The notes below the pieces were generated by a model, which was not told the DNA's origin, made no database searches, and worked only from the letters and a program-made list of their open reading frames with translations. A DNA stretch of 8,889 bases from an uncultured Eubacteriales bacterium (GTDB lineage: Bacteria; Bacillota; Clostridia; Peptostreptococcales; Anaerovoracaceae): NCBI GenBank assembly GCA_902796875.1, contig CADBQT010000242.1:1-8889 (forward strand), given 5' to 3'. Shown here in pieces: positions 1 through 5,942 of this stretch (position 1 is its first letter; each line of letters starts with the position of its first letter). A program made the position numbers and the translations under genes.

Positions 1-1091
1 ACCGCGTCCTCCTTGCTGATCAGTCCCTCGGCCACCATATCCACGGCGATCTTGACTGCGGACGGCGCCGTCCGCTTGCCGTTTCTGGTCTGGAGCATGA
101 AGAGTTTGCCTCTCTCGACGGTAAACTCCATGTCCTGCATATCTTTATAGTGTTCTTCCAGCGTATTGGCGATCTTCACGAAGTTGTCGTAGACATCCGG
201 GAAGGCCTGCGCCATCTCTGCGATGGGCTGAGGCGTACGGATGCCGGCCACAACGTCTTCACCCTGGGCGTTGACCAGGAATTCGCCGAAGATGGCCTTC
301 TCGCCGTTGACCGGGCTCCGGGTAAAGGCAACGCCGGTACCGGAGGTGTCGCCCATGTTACCGAAGACCATGGACTGAACGTTGACCGCCGTTCCGATGC
401 TGTCGGGGATCTCGTTCAGCTGCCGGTACAGGATGGCCCGCTCCGTATTCCAGGAACGGAATACCGCCGCCACGGCTTCCATGAGCTGATCCTTGGGCTC
501 CTGGGGGAAGTCCTTGCCGATCTCGCCCTTGTACATGACTTTGTACGCCGCGATGATCTCTTTCAGGTCGTCCGTATCCAGATCCACGTCGAACTCGACG
601 CCCTTCTTCTCTTTCTGGCCGTCGAAGATCTCGTCGAACTTGGCCTTGGGGATCCCCATGACCACGTCGCCGAACATCTGGATGAACCGGCGATAGCTGT
701 CGTAGGCGAAACGGGGATTTTCCGTCAGCGCGGACAGTCCCTCGACGGTCTGGTCATTGAGGCCCAGGTTCAGGATGGTGTCCATCATACCCGGCATGGA
801 GATCTTCGCTCCGGACCGGACGGAGACCAGCAGGGGGTTCTCCACGTCACCGAACTTCTTGCCGCTGACGTTTTCCAGATCGGCCAGCTTGGCAAAGATA
901 TCTTCCACGATGTCCTCGCCGATGGTCTGACCTTCTTCGTAATATCTGGTACACGCTTCCGTCGTTACCGTGAATCCAAAGGGCACGGGCAGACCGATCT
1001 TGGTCATCTCCGCAAGGTTGGCTCCCTTGCCGCCAAGCAGGTCTCTCATGTCCTTGGAGCCCTCATTAAAGGAATAGACAAACTTTTTCAT
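1..1091 (-). CDS. ppdK: Pyruvate, phosphate dikinase, N-terminal part (3' end cut by window)
   Basis: Interconverts pyruvate + ATP + Pi with PEP + AMP + PPi in the cytoplasm; in anaerobes it links glycolysis to PPi and PEP supply. The visible 363 codons cover the N-terminal ATP-grasp nucleotide-binding region of a family usually about 870-880 residues long. Seen: [11 protein letters not shown] at residues 20-30, SVRSGA with the ATP-contacting Arg92, [15 protein letters not shown] at 99-112, the [11 protein letters not shown] segment at 250-260, and [20 protein letters not shown] at 322-341 with the expected ATP-grasp Glu322 and Arg336. The catalytic-histidine and PEP domains lie beyond the window, so completeness cannot be judged. 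Two in-frame ATGs exist, at 1097 and 1091. The GAGGAG site at 1101-1106 is 3 bases from the first and 9 from the second, so I prefer 1091. The gene follows glyS by about 20 bases with no terminator between, so it is probably co-transcribed. Confidence 0.95.
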   Translation of the reverse strand, partial: MKKFVYSFNEGSKDMRDLLGGKGANLAEMTKIGLPVPFGFTVTTEACTRYYEEGQTIGEDIVEDIFAKLADLENVSGKKFGDVENPLLVSVRSGAKISMPGMMDTILNLGLNDQTVEGLSALTENPRFAYDSYRRFIQMFGDVVMGIPKAKFDEIFDGQKEKKGVEFDVDLDTDDLKEIIAAYKVMYKGEIGKDFPQEPKDQLMEAVAAVFRSWNTERAILYRQLNEIPDSIGTAVNVQSMVFGNMGDTSGTGVAFTRSPVNGEKAIFGEFLVNAQGEDVVAGIRTPQPIAEMAQAFPDVYDNFVKIANTLEEHYKDMQDMEFTVERGKLFMLQTRNGKRTAPSAVKIAVDMVAEGLISKEDA

Positions 1092-1100
1092 TTCCATACG

Positions 1101-1106
1101 CTCCTC
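1101..1106 (-). promoter_or_regulatory. Ribosome binding site of ppdK, deciding the start
   Basis: GAGGAG on the minus strand. It is 3 bases from the ATG at 1097, which is too close, and 9 bases from the in-frame ATG at 1091, which is acceptable. This supports a start at MKKF rather than MEMKKF. Confidence 0.6.
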
Positions 1107-1111
1107 ACTGT

Positions 1112-2533
1112 CTAAAACGCTAACTTGTCTTCAATGTATTCTCTTACCTCTGAAATGGGTATTCGAATCTGTTCCATGGAATCCCGTTCTCTGATGGTCA
1201 CGCAGTCATCCGCCGGCGTCTCGTCGTCGCCCACGGTCTGGAAGTCCACGCAGATGCAGTAGGGAGTTCCGATCTCGTCTTCTCTCCGATACCGCTTGCC
1301 GATGGATCCCGCTTCATCGTAGTCCACAGGGAAGTACCGGACCAGTTCTTCGTAGATGGACCGGGCCTTGTCGCCCAGTTTTTTGCTCAAAGGCAGGACG
1401 GCCGCCTTGTAAGGCGCCAGGGCCGGATGAAGTCTCAGGATCTTCCGGATGTCTTCTTCGCCTTTGCTGTCCGTAAGCACCTCCTCATCGTAGGCGTCGG
1501 TCAGGAAAGCCAGGAGCATCCGCTCCACGCCCACCGACGGCTCGATGCAGTAAGGCACATACCGCTCATTGGTCTCCGGATCCATATAGCTCATGTCCTG
1601 ACCGGAGTGGTCCTGATGGGCCATCAGGTCGAAGTCTGTCCGGGATGCCACGCCCCACAGCTCGCCCCATCCGAAGGGGAACTTGTACTCGATGTCCGTG
1701 GTGGCGTTGCTGTAGTGGGACAGTTCCTCGGGATCGTGGTCCCGAAGGCGGATGTTCTCCTCCCGGATGCCCAGAGACTTGAGGAAACCGGCGCAGTATT
1801 CACGCCAGTAGTCGAACCATTCCAGCTCCGTGCCCGGCTTGCAGAAGAACTCCAGCTCCATCTGCTCGAACTCTCTGGTCCGGAAGATGAAGTTGCCCGG
1901 GGTGATCTCGTTCCGGAAGGACTTGCCCACCTGGGCGATCCCGAAGGGGATCTTCTTCCGGGAAGTCCGCTGAACGTTACGGAAGTTGACGAAGATGCCC
2001 TGGGCCGTCTCCGGTCTCAAATAGATCTCCGCCGTAGAGTCCTCCGTCACTCCCTGAAAAGTCTTGAACATCAGGTTGAACTGACGGATCCCGGTGAAAT
2101 CCTTCTTGCCGCAGTCTGGGCACGGGATCTCCTTCTCCGCGATGAAACTCTCCATTTTCTCGTTGGACCAGCCGTCCACGTTCACGTCCTCGATCCCCTG
2201 CTCCTTCATCCAGGCTTCGATGAGCTGGTCGGCCCGGAACCGGGACTTGCATGCCCGGCAGTCGATGAGGGGATCGGCGAATCCGCCCACGTGGCCGGAG
2301 GCCACCCATGTCTGGGGATTCATCAGGATCGCCGCGTCCAGGCCCACGTTGTAGGAGGATTCCTGAACAAACTTCTTCCGCCAGGCGTCCTTGATGTTAT
2401 TCTTCAGTTCCACGCCCAGAGGACCATAATCCCAGGTATTGGCCAGACCTCCGTAGATTTCTGATCCCGGGAAGATGAAGCCCCGGTTTTTTGCCAGGGC
2501 TGTGATCTTATCCATTGTGATTTCTGTCGTCAT
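1112..2533 (-). CDS. glyS: Glycyl-tRNA synthetase, dimeric class II type
   Basis: Charges tRNA-Gly with glycine in the cytoplasm. The 473-residue single chain matches the alpha2 glycyl-tRNA synthetase family, not the two-subunit alpha2beta2 enzyme. The order is: N-terminal class II core beginning [25 protein letters not shown] (16-40); a zinc-type insertion with Cys92/Cys95 and Cys138/Cys141; class II motif 2 around [19 protein letters not shown] (206-224); motif 3 around [14 protein letters not shown] (331-344); and a C-terminal anticodon-binding domain from about residue 375, with [20 protein letters not shown] at 405-424. The ATG at 2533 has GGAG 5 bases upstream; Met7 is a less likely start. 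The stop is TAG. It starts 14 bases after the DUF4342 gene, so there is no space for the glycine T-box leader often found before Firmicutes glycyl-tRNA synthetase genes. Expression would depend on read-through or on the promoter inside recO. Confidence 0.97.
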   Translation of the reverse strand: MTTEITMDKITALAKNRGFIFPGSEIYGGLANTWDYGPLGVELKNNIKDAWRKKFVQESSYNVGLDAAILMNPQTWVASGHVGGFADPLIDCRACKSRFRADQLIEAWMKEQGIEDVNVDGWSNEKMESFIAEKEIPCPDCGKKDFTGIRQFNLMFKTFQGVTEDSTAEIYLRPETAQGIFVNFRNVQRTSRKKIPFGIAQVGKSFRNEITPGNFIFRTREFEQMELEFFCKPGTELEWFDYWREYCAGFLKSLGIREENIRLRDHDPEELSHYSNATTDIEYKFPFGWGELWGVASRTDFDLMAHQDHSGQDMSYMDPETNERYVPYCIEPSVGVERMLLAFLTDAYDEEVLTDSKGEEDIRKILRLHPALAPYKAAVLPLSKKLGDKARSIYEELVRYFPVDYDEAGSIGKRYRREDEIGTPYCICVDFQTVGDDETPADDCVTIRERDSMEQIRIPISEVREYIEDKLAF

Positions 2534-2547
2534 TTCTGCTCCGCGAT

Positions 2548-3264
2548 TTATTCTTCGTCTTCAGCAGCCTCGGCAACTTCCTCGGCCTCCTCGACTACCT
2601 CTTCCTTCACATCCTCGACGTCTTCTTCCGCCTCGTCGGCTGCGGCCTTGGCTTTGTTCTTCAGATCGTCGGCTTTTTCCTTCAGGTCATCCGCCAGATC
2701 TCCCGCCTTGTCCTTTGCCTTCTCGTAGAGGTCGGATTCCTTGATCTTATCCGAGTACTCGGCGCCTTTGGCCTTGCCCAACTCGAACAGATCGGTACCC
2801 TTCTCCTTGACGATCTCCGCTGCGTCGCTGCCCTTTTCGATGGCCGTGCTGACCGTGTCGGTCACCGTGTCGCTGACGTCGATGATGGTACCGTCCGTCT
2901 TGACCACTTCGATGGTGCACTTGAATCCAAAGGCCGCAACCACTGCGACGATGGATGCCAGGGGAGCGATGCAGATGCCCAGGATGCCCGCGTTGAGCGG
3001 AATGTTCAGGATCTTGTCCTCATCCTTCGTCACCTGGATCCGGGCTACGTTACCCTTCTTGACGATCTCCTTGAGGCTCGTGAAGAGGGCCTGTCCCTTG
3101 TCGCCGAAACCACGTTCTCTCTTGCCGGCGTTTACCGTTTCCTCGATGGCGATGATCGCATCAACGACGCTGCCGTCGGTCTCTTCCAGAGCTTCCTTGG
3201 CTTCGGCATAAGTTACGCCTGTTCTGTCTTTGACCAGTTCGATTTTTTCCAGAGTAATCTCCAT
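2548..3264 (-). CDS. DUF4342 protein with UBA-like N-terminus and long charged tail
   Basis: Function unknown. Three parts are visible in the 238 residues. Residues 1-42 look like the UBA-like/EF-Ts-N-like fold of DUF4342 ([21 protein letters not shown], then [14 protein letters not shown]). Residues 60-125 carry the family's conserved middle: [23 protein letters not shown], a hydrophobic stretch at about 92-115 ([22 protein letters not shown]) that could insert in or lie on a membrane, then [11 protein letters not shown]. Residues 140-238 are an alternating Lys/Glu/Asp/Ala helical tail that turns almost purely acidic over the last 30 residues. The frame opens at 3297, inside recO, but AAAGGAGG at 3272-3279 sits 7 bases before the ATG at 3264, giving the start MEITLEK. 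The domain assignment is from memory of the family. Position between recO and glyS suggests a link to translation or nucleic-acid housekeeping, which is inference only. Confidence 0.85.
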   Translation of the reverse strand: MEITLEKIELVKDRTGVTYAEAKEALEETDGSVVDAIIAIEETVNAGKRERGFGDKGQALFTSLKEIVKKGNVARIQVTKDEDKILNIPLNAGILGICIAPLASIVAVVAAFGFKCTIEVVKTDGTIIDVSDTVTDTVSTAIEKGSDAAEIVKEKGTDLFELGKAKGAEYSDKIKESDLYEKAKDKAGDLADDLKEKADDLKNKAKAAADEAEEDVEDVKEEVVEEAEEVAEAAEDEE

Positions 3265-3270
3265 CTTCTG

Positions 3271-3279
3271 TCCTCCTTT
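3271..3279 (-). promoter_or_regulatory. Strong ribosome binding site of the DUF4342 gene
   Basis: AAAGGAGGA on the minus strand, a near-perfect anti-16S match. It lies in the 16-base gap after the recO stop and 7 bases before the ATG at 3264. It rules out the upstream in-frame start at 3297, which would overlap recO. It is the strongest site in the window, consistent with an abundant small protein. Confidence 0.85.
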
Positions 3280-3280
3280 G

Positions 3281-4027
3281 TCAAACGAGTTTCTCACTTT
3301 TTATGTCTGAAATGTCCAGATGATGAGCTGCATACTCCCGAAGGATCTTCTGCAGCCTTGTTCCCATCTCTTCATTCAAGGCAATGTTATCCAGCTTCTG
3401 AAGCGGATTATCGATGAGATATTTTAACACATCTACTATACCAGATTTATCGCATCGAATCAATGCGCTGTCCCCGGTTTTTTCCACTCCGGCGGCGCAC
3501 TCTTCGCAGACGATCCCCCCCTCCGGAATGCTGAATCCAAAGGCGGGTTTTTCCTCTCCGCAGATCACGCATCGATCCAGAGACGGACCGCATCCGCTCA
3601 TGTCCAAAAGCTTGGCCTGATAGGCCAACACCAGGGTGCCCAGACCCTTTTTCCGCCGCTCCAGGATCCCCAGGAATTCCAGCAGCAGATCCAAAAGAGC
3701 CGGCGCCGGCATCTCCTCGGGGAGGGCCTTGGCGGTAAACTCCAGCACGTAGGCGGCATGCATGTATTTATCCACGTCCTCCCCCAGGCCGTAGTAACTC
3801 TTCAGGACCTCGGCGTAGTTGATGTTGTAGGTCTCCCTACCCTGAAAGAGCTCGTACCTTCCGTGGGTGAAAGGCTTCAGGGCAGCCGCCCCCTTGCTCT
3901 TGGACTTCTCGCCGATGCTGGTCCCGGCGCTGATCCGGCCGAACCGGCGGGTGAACAGGTGGACCATGGTCCGGTTGTATGAAGTTTTGGTCTGCCGCAG
4001 GACGATCCCGTCCGTATCCGTCCGCAT
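3281..4027 (-). CDS. recO: DNA repair protein RecO
   Basis: RecO anneals complementary single strands and, with RecR, helps load RecA on SSB-coated DNA in the RecFOR pathway. The 248 residues match the usual family length of about 240-260. An N-terminal OB-fold begins TDTDGIVLRQTKTSYNRTMVHLFTRRFG (3-30), followed by the conserved KPFTHGRYELFQGR region (51-64). A helical C-terminal domain contains GTLVLAYQAKLLDMSG (130-145), and a zinc-type Cys4 is seen at Cys153/Cys156 and Cys174/Cys177, with FGFSIPEGGIVCEEC between. The ATG at 4027 has GGGAG 8 bases upstream. It follows era by 24 bases, the standard era-recO pairing. Oddity: the last roughly 55 codons are clearly AT-richer than the neighbours and use codons rare here (ATA, TTA, AGT, AAT). 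This tail contains a promoter-like sequence for the genes downstream. Confidence 0.95.
   Translation of the reverse strand: MRTDTDGIVLRQTKTSYNRTMVHLFTRRFGRISAGTSIGEKSKSKGAAALKPFTHGRYELFQGRETYNINYAEVLKSYYGLGEDVDKYMHAAYVLEFTAKALPEEMPAPALLDLLLEFLGILERRKKGLGTLVLAYQAKLLDMSGCGPSLDRCVICGEEKPAFGFSIPEGGIVCEECAAGVEKTGDSALIRCDKSGIVDVLKYLIDNPLQKLDNIALNEEMGTRLQKILREYAAHHLDISDIKSEKLV
3435..3463 (-). promoter_or_regulatory. Candidate sigma-A promoter inside recO, reading toward DUF4342-glyS-ppdK
   Basis: On the minus strand, a -35 box TTGATT (3463-3458, 4 of 6 consensus) is followed by exactly 17 bases and a -10 box TATAGT (3440-3435, 5 of 6), preceded by TGG, i.e. an extended -10 element. Transcription would start near 3428-3432 and give a leader of about 165 bases, running through the recO 3' end to the DUF4342 ATG at 3264. 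The surroundings are AT-rich in an otherwise GC-rich window. I saw no other candidate of this quality. Function is inferred from sequence only. Confidence 0.55.
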
Positions 4028-4051
4028 AGTATCCGCTCCCTGTATCCTGCC

Positions 4052-4948
4052 CTACTCCCGGTATCCGAAGTTGGACAGGGCAATGTCGCTGTCCCGCCAG
4101 TTTTCCCGGATTTTGACCCAGGTCTGAAGAAACACCTTGGTGCCCAGGAGGGCTTCCAGCTCCTGCCGGGCGCTTTTGCCGATCCCCTTGAGTTTCCGGC
4201 CGCCTTTGCCGATGATCATCCCCTTGTGGGACTTCCGCTCGCAGTAGATGCAGGCGCTGATCCGGGTCAGGTCCTCTTCCTCGGCGAATTCCTCGATCTC
4301 CACCGCCACTCCGTGGGGGATCTCATCCTCCATGTAGAGAAGGATCTTCTCCCGGATGATCTCGCTGGCGATGAACCGGACCGGATCTTCGGTGATCATG
4401 TCCTCGGGGAAGTACATGGGCCCCTCCTCCATGAAGGAGGCCGCCAGATCCACCAGTTCTTCCACCCCGGTGCCGTCCAGGGCGGAGACTCCGAAGATCT
4501 CCTTGAAGATCCCCGTCTCCTCGTAATGATGATAGATCTTCTCGAATTCGTCGGGAGGGAGCTTGTCGATCTTGTTGATCACCAGGATCTTGGGGGTGTC
4601 CACCTCCGCCAGAAGTCCGGTGATGTACGCATCTCCCGGGCCTTTGTCCGGATCGCTGTCCACGAGGAACAGGATCACATCCACCTCCCGGAAGGTGCCG
4701 ATGGCCGTATCCGTCATGTATTCTCCCAGCCGGTTTCTGGGTTTGTGGATCCCCGGGGTGTCGATGAAGATCATCTGCACTCCGTCCCCGTCCTCTTCCA
4801 TACGGGTATAGATCCCCCGGATGGAGTTACGGGTCGTCTGAGGTTTATCCGTGGTGATGGCGATCTTCTCGCCCAGTATGCTGTTGAGCAACGTGGATTT
4901 TCCCACGTTGGGCCGGCCGACGATCCCGGCAAATCCCGATCTCATCAT
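4052..4948 (-). CDS. era: GTPase Era, 16S rRNA-binding ribosome assembly factor
   Basis: Era binds the 3' end of 16S rRNA and assists 30S maturation in a GTP-dependent way. The 298 residues match the family length. G-domain motifs are all intact: G1 GRPNVGKST (11-19), switch-region KPQTTRN (35-41), G3 DTPG (63-66), G4 NKID (125-128) and G5 SAL (155-157). The C-terminal KH domain has GMIIGKGGRKLKGIGKSAR (243-261) and ends in the typical VKIRENWRDS...LSNFGYRE. The ATG at 4948 overlaps the cdd stop as ATGA and has AGGAG 7 bases upstream; a second ATG follows at once at 4945. The overlap implies coupled translation with cdd. Its neighbours ybeY and phoH also concern rRNA and ribosome quality. An SD-like AGGAGG 5 bases before Met178 could start a KH-only fragment (see findings). 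Confidence 0.97.
   Translation of the reverse strand: MMRSGFAGIVGRPNVGKSTLLNSILGEKIAITTDKPQTTRNSIRGIYTRMEEDGDGVQMIFIDTPGIHKPRNRLGEYMTDTAIGTFREVDVILFLVDSDPDKGPGDAYITGLLAEVDTPKILVINKIDKLPPDEFEKIYHHYEETGIFKEIFGVSALDGTGVEELVDLAASFMEEGPMYFPEDMITEDPVRFIASEIIREKILLYMEDEIPHGVAVEIEEFAEEEDLTRISACIYCERKSHKGMIIGKGGRKLKGIGKSARQELEALLGTKVFLQTWVKIRENWRDSDIALSNFGYRE
4415..4428 (-). promoter_or_regulatory. Possible internal ribosome binding site and start within era
   Basis: AGGAGG at 4428-4423, a 5-base spacer, then the in-frame ATG of Met178 (4417-4415). Initiation here would yield a 121-residue protein made of the linker and KH domain only. The motif also simply encodes Met-Glu-Glu-Gly-Pro-Met, and GAG-GAG pairs are frequent in this acidic, GC-rich gene, so chance is a serious alternative. 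Confidence 0.2.
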
Positions 4949-5385
4949 TCCTTATCTCCTTCTTTTCTCCCTTCATCTCCGGTGCTTTCCTCCGGGGCCA
5001 GACGGAATCCTTCGGGAAGGAGTTCTCCCAAAGGCCGGATGCGGAGCATCTCTTCTCCGTCCGGACCGGTCCCGGCGGTGATCACCGTAAGATCCGGAGC
5101 AAATTCGAACATGAACTGGCGGCAGATCCCGCAGGGCAGGGCCTCTTCCTCCCCCGCCGAAACGGCGATGGCGGAGAATCTGCGCTCTCCTTCGGAAATG
5201 GCCTTGACAAAGGCAGTCCGCTCGGCGCAGATGGTCGCCCCGTAGGACGAGTTCTCCACGTTGACACCGGTATATACCCGGCCTTCTTCCGTCAGGAGGG
5301 CTGCACCCACCCGAAATCCGGAAAAGGGGGCGTAGGCGTTTTTTCGGGCCTCTTTGGCGATCCCGTAAAGTTCACTGTAGTCCAT
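4945..5385 (-). CDS. cdd: Cytidine deaminase
   Basis: Hydrolyses cytidine and deoxycytidine to uridine and deoxyuridine plus ammonia, in pyrimidine salvage. At 146 residues it is a little longer than the usual 130-136 of the small tetrameric form. From the start at 5385: APFSGFRVGAAL at 19-30, TGVNVENSSYGATICAERTA at 39-58 with zinc ligand Cys53 and catalytic Glu55, and PCGICRQ at 84-90 with zinc ligands Cys85 and Cys88. Three cysteine ligands are the Gram-positive-type signature. The extra length is a charged tail after about residue 130 (EESTGDEGRKEGDKE), which overlaps the start of era. Two in-frame ATGs lie 6 bases apart. AAAGGGAG at 5393-5400 is 1 base from the ATG at 5391 but 7 from that at 5385, so the latter is chosen. 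In many Firmicutes dgkA stands between ybeY and cdd; here the gap is only 20 bases. Confidence 0.95.
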   Translation of the reverse strand: MDYSELYGIAKEARKNAYAPFSGFRVGAALLTEEGRVYTGVNVENSSYGATICAERTAFVKAISEGERRFSAIAVSAGEEEALPCGICRQFMFEFAPDLTVITAGTGPDGEEMLRIRPLGELLPEGFRLAPEESTGDEGRKEGDKE

Positions 5386-5392
5386 GTCCATT

Positions 5393-5400
5393 CTCCCTTT
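5393..5400 (-). promoter_or_regulatory. Ribosome binding site of cdd, deciding the start
   Basis: AAAGGGAG on the minus strand. It is 1 base before the ATG at 5391 and 7 bases before the in-frame ATG at 5385, which favours the second and gives a protein starting MDYSELYG. Confidence 0.65.
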
Positions 5401-5405
5401 CGTCT

Positions 5406-5927
5406 TTAATCCTCGATCATATCGGTAATCTCATCGGTTCTGCGGGGAACGCCCAGGGCGTCCATCACCCCCTCTTCGGCTTCCCGCATCCGGCCTTTCT
5501 CTTCTTCCTCCATGTGGTCGTGGCCCAGAAGATGGAGCACGCTGTGGGTGAAGAGGTAGAGCATCTCCCGCTCCTCGGTGTGGCCGAATTCCTCCGCCTG
5601 GGCCCGGATCTTCTCCTCACAGATGATCACGTCCCCAAGTAGGATCTCCCCGGCCCCATCGATCTCTGCGCCGATCCCGGCTTTGATATCTTCTCTGATC
5701 TCCTCTGCCCCTTCGTACAAGGGGAAAGAGAGCACGTCCGTCACCTGATCCACCTGCCGGTGCTCCCGGTTCAGCTCCCGGATCTCCTCCGGGGAGACCA
5801 GGGTCAGGCTCAGGCTCAGATCCTGCGGATCCAGCCCCTCTCCGGCTGCGGCAAGATCCGCCGCCTTTTCCAGCTGGATAAGCCTGTCCGGCCCTACTCC
5901 CGTTTCTTCTTCCATCCAGATCTTCAT
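5406..5927 (-). CDS. ybeY: Endoribonuclease YbeY, rRNA maturation factor
   Basis: A metal-dependent RNase family needed for 16S rRNA 3'-end maturation and ribosome quality control. The 173-residue product carries the family signature HSVLHLLGHDH near residues 128-138, with the three zinc-ligand histidines spaced H-x3-H-x5-H. It also has TDVLSFPLYEG at about 63-73 and GEILLGDVIICEEKI at about 93-107. The short C-terminal tail is acidic. The frame can open at a GTG (5930) followed directly by ATG (5927). AGGAG at 5935-5939 is 4 and 7 bases away respectively, so ATG is preferred. It lies 15 bases after phoH, a conserved partner whose product is known to associate with YbeY in several bacteria. 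In Bacillus-type clusters a pgpH/yqfF gene commonly separates phoH and ybeY; it is missing here. Confidence 0.95.
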   Translation of the reverse strand: MKIWMEEETGVGPDRLIQLEKAADLAAAGEGLDPQDLSLSLTLVSPEEIRELNREHRQVDQVTDVLSFPLYEGAEEIREDIKAGIGAEIDGAGEILLGDVIICEEKIRAQAEEFGHTEEREMLYLFTHSVLHLLGHDHMEEEEKGRMREAEEGVMDALGVPRRTDEITDMIED

Positions 5928-5942
5928 CACAAGGCTCCTGTC

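Noticed and set aside
150..1115. Plus-strand open frame of 321 codons opposite ppdK
   Set aside because: Shadow of the ppdK coding frame, which shows clear conserved motifs on the minus strand.
1427..2464. Plus-strand open frame of 345 codons opposite glyS
   Set aside because: Fully inside the glycyl-tRNA synthetase gene on the other strand. Its composition mirrors the codon bias of glyS.
3279..3284. Perfect TTGACA on the minus strand just before the DUF4342 gene
   Set aside because: No -10-like hexamer 16-18 bases downstream (that region is GAGATTAC inside the new gene), and it overlaps the recO stop and abuts the RBS.
3265..3297. Longer DUF4342 reading frame starting inside recO at 3297
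   Set aside because: It would add 11 non-conserved residues and overlap recO, and it ignores the near-perfect RBS located for 3264.
3699..3710. Perfect 12-base GC palindrome (GCCGGCGCCGGC) in recO
   Set aside because: It encodes Pro-Ala-Pro-Ala in a GC-rich gene and has no T-run or partner site. Taken as chance.
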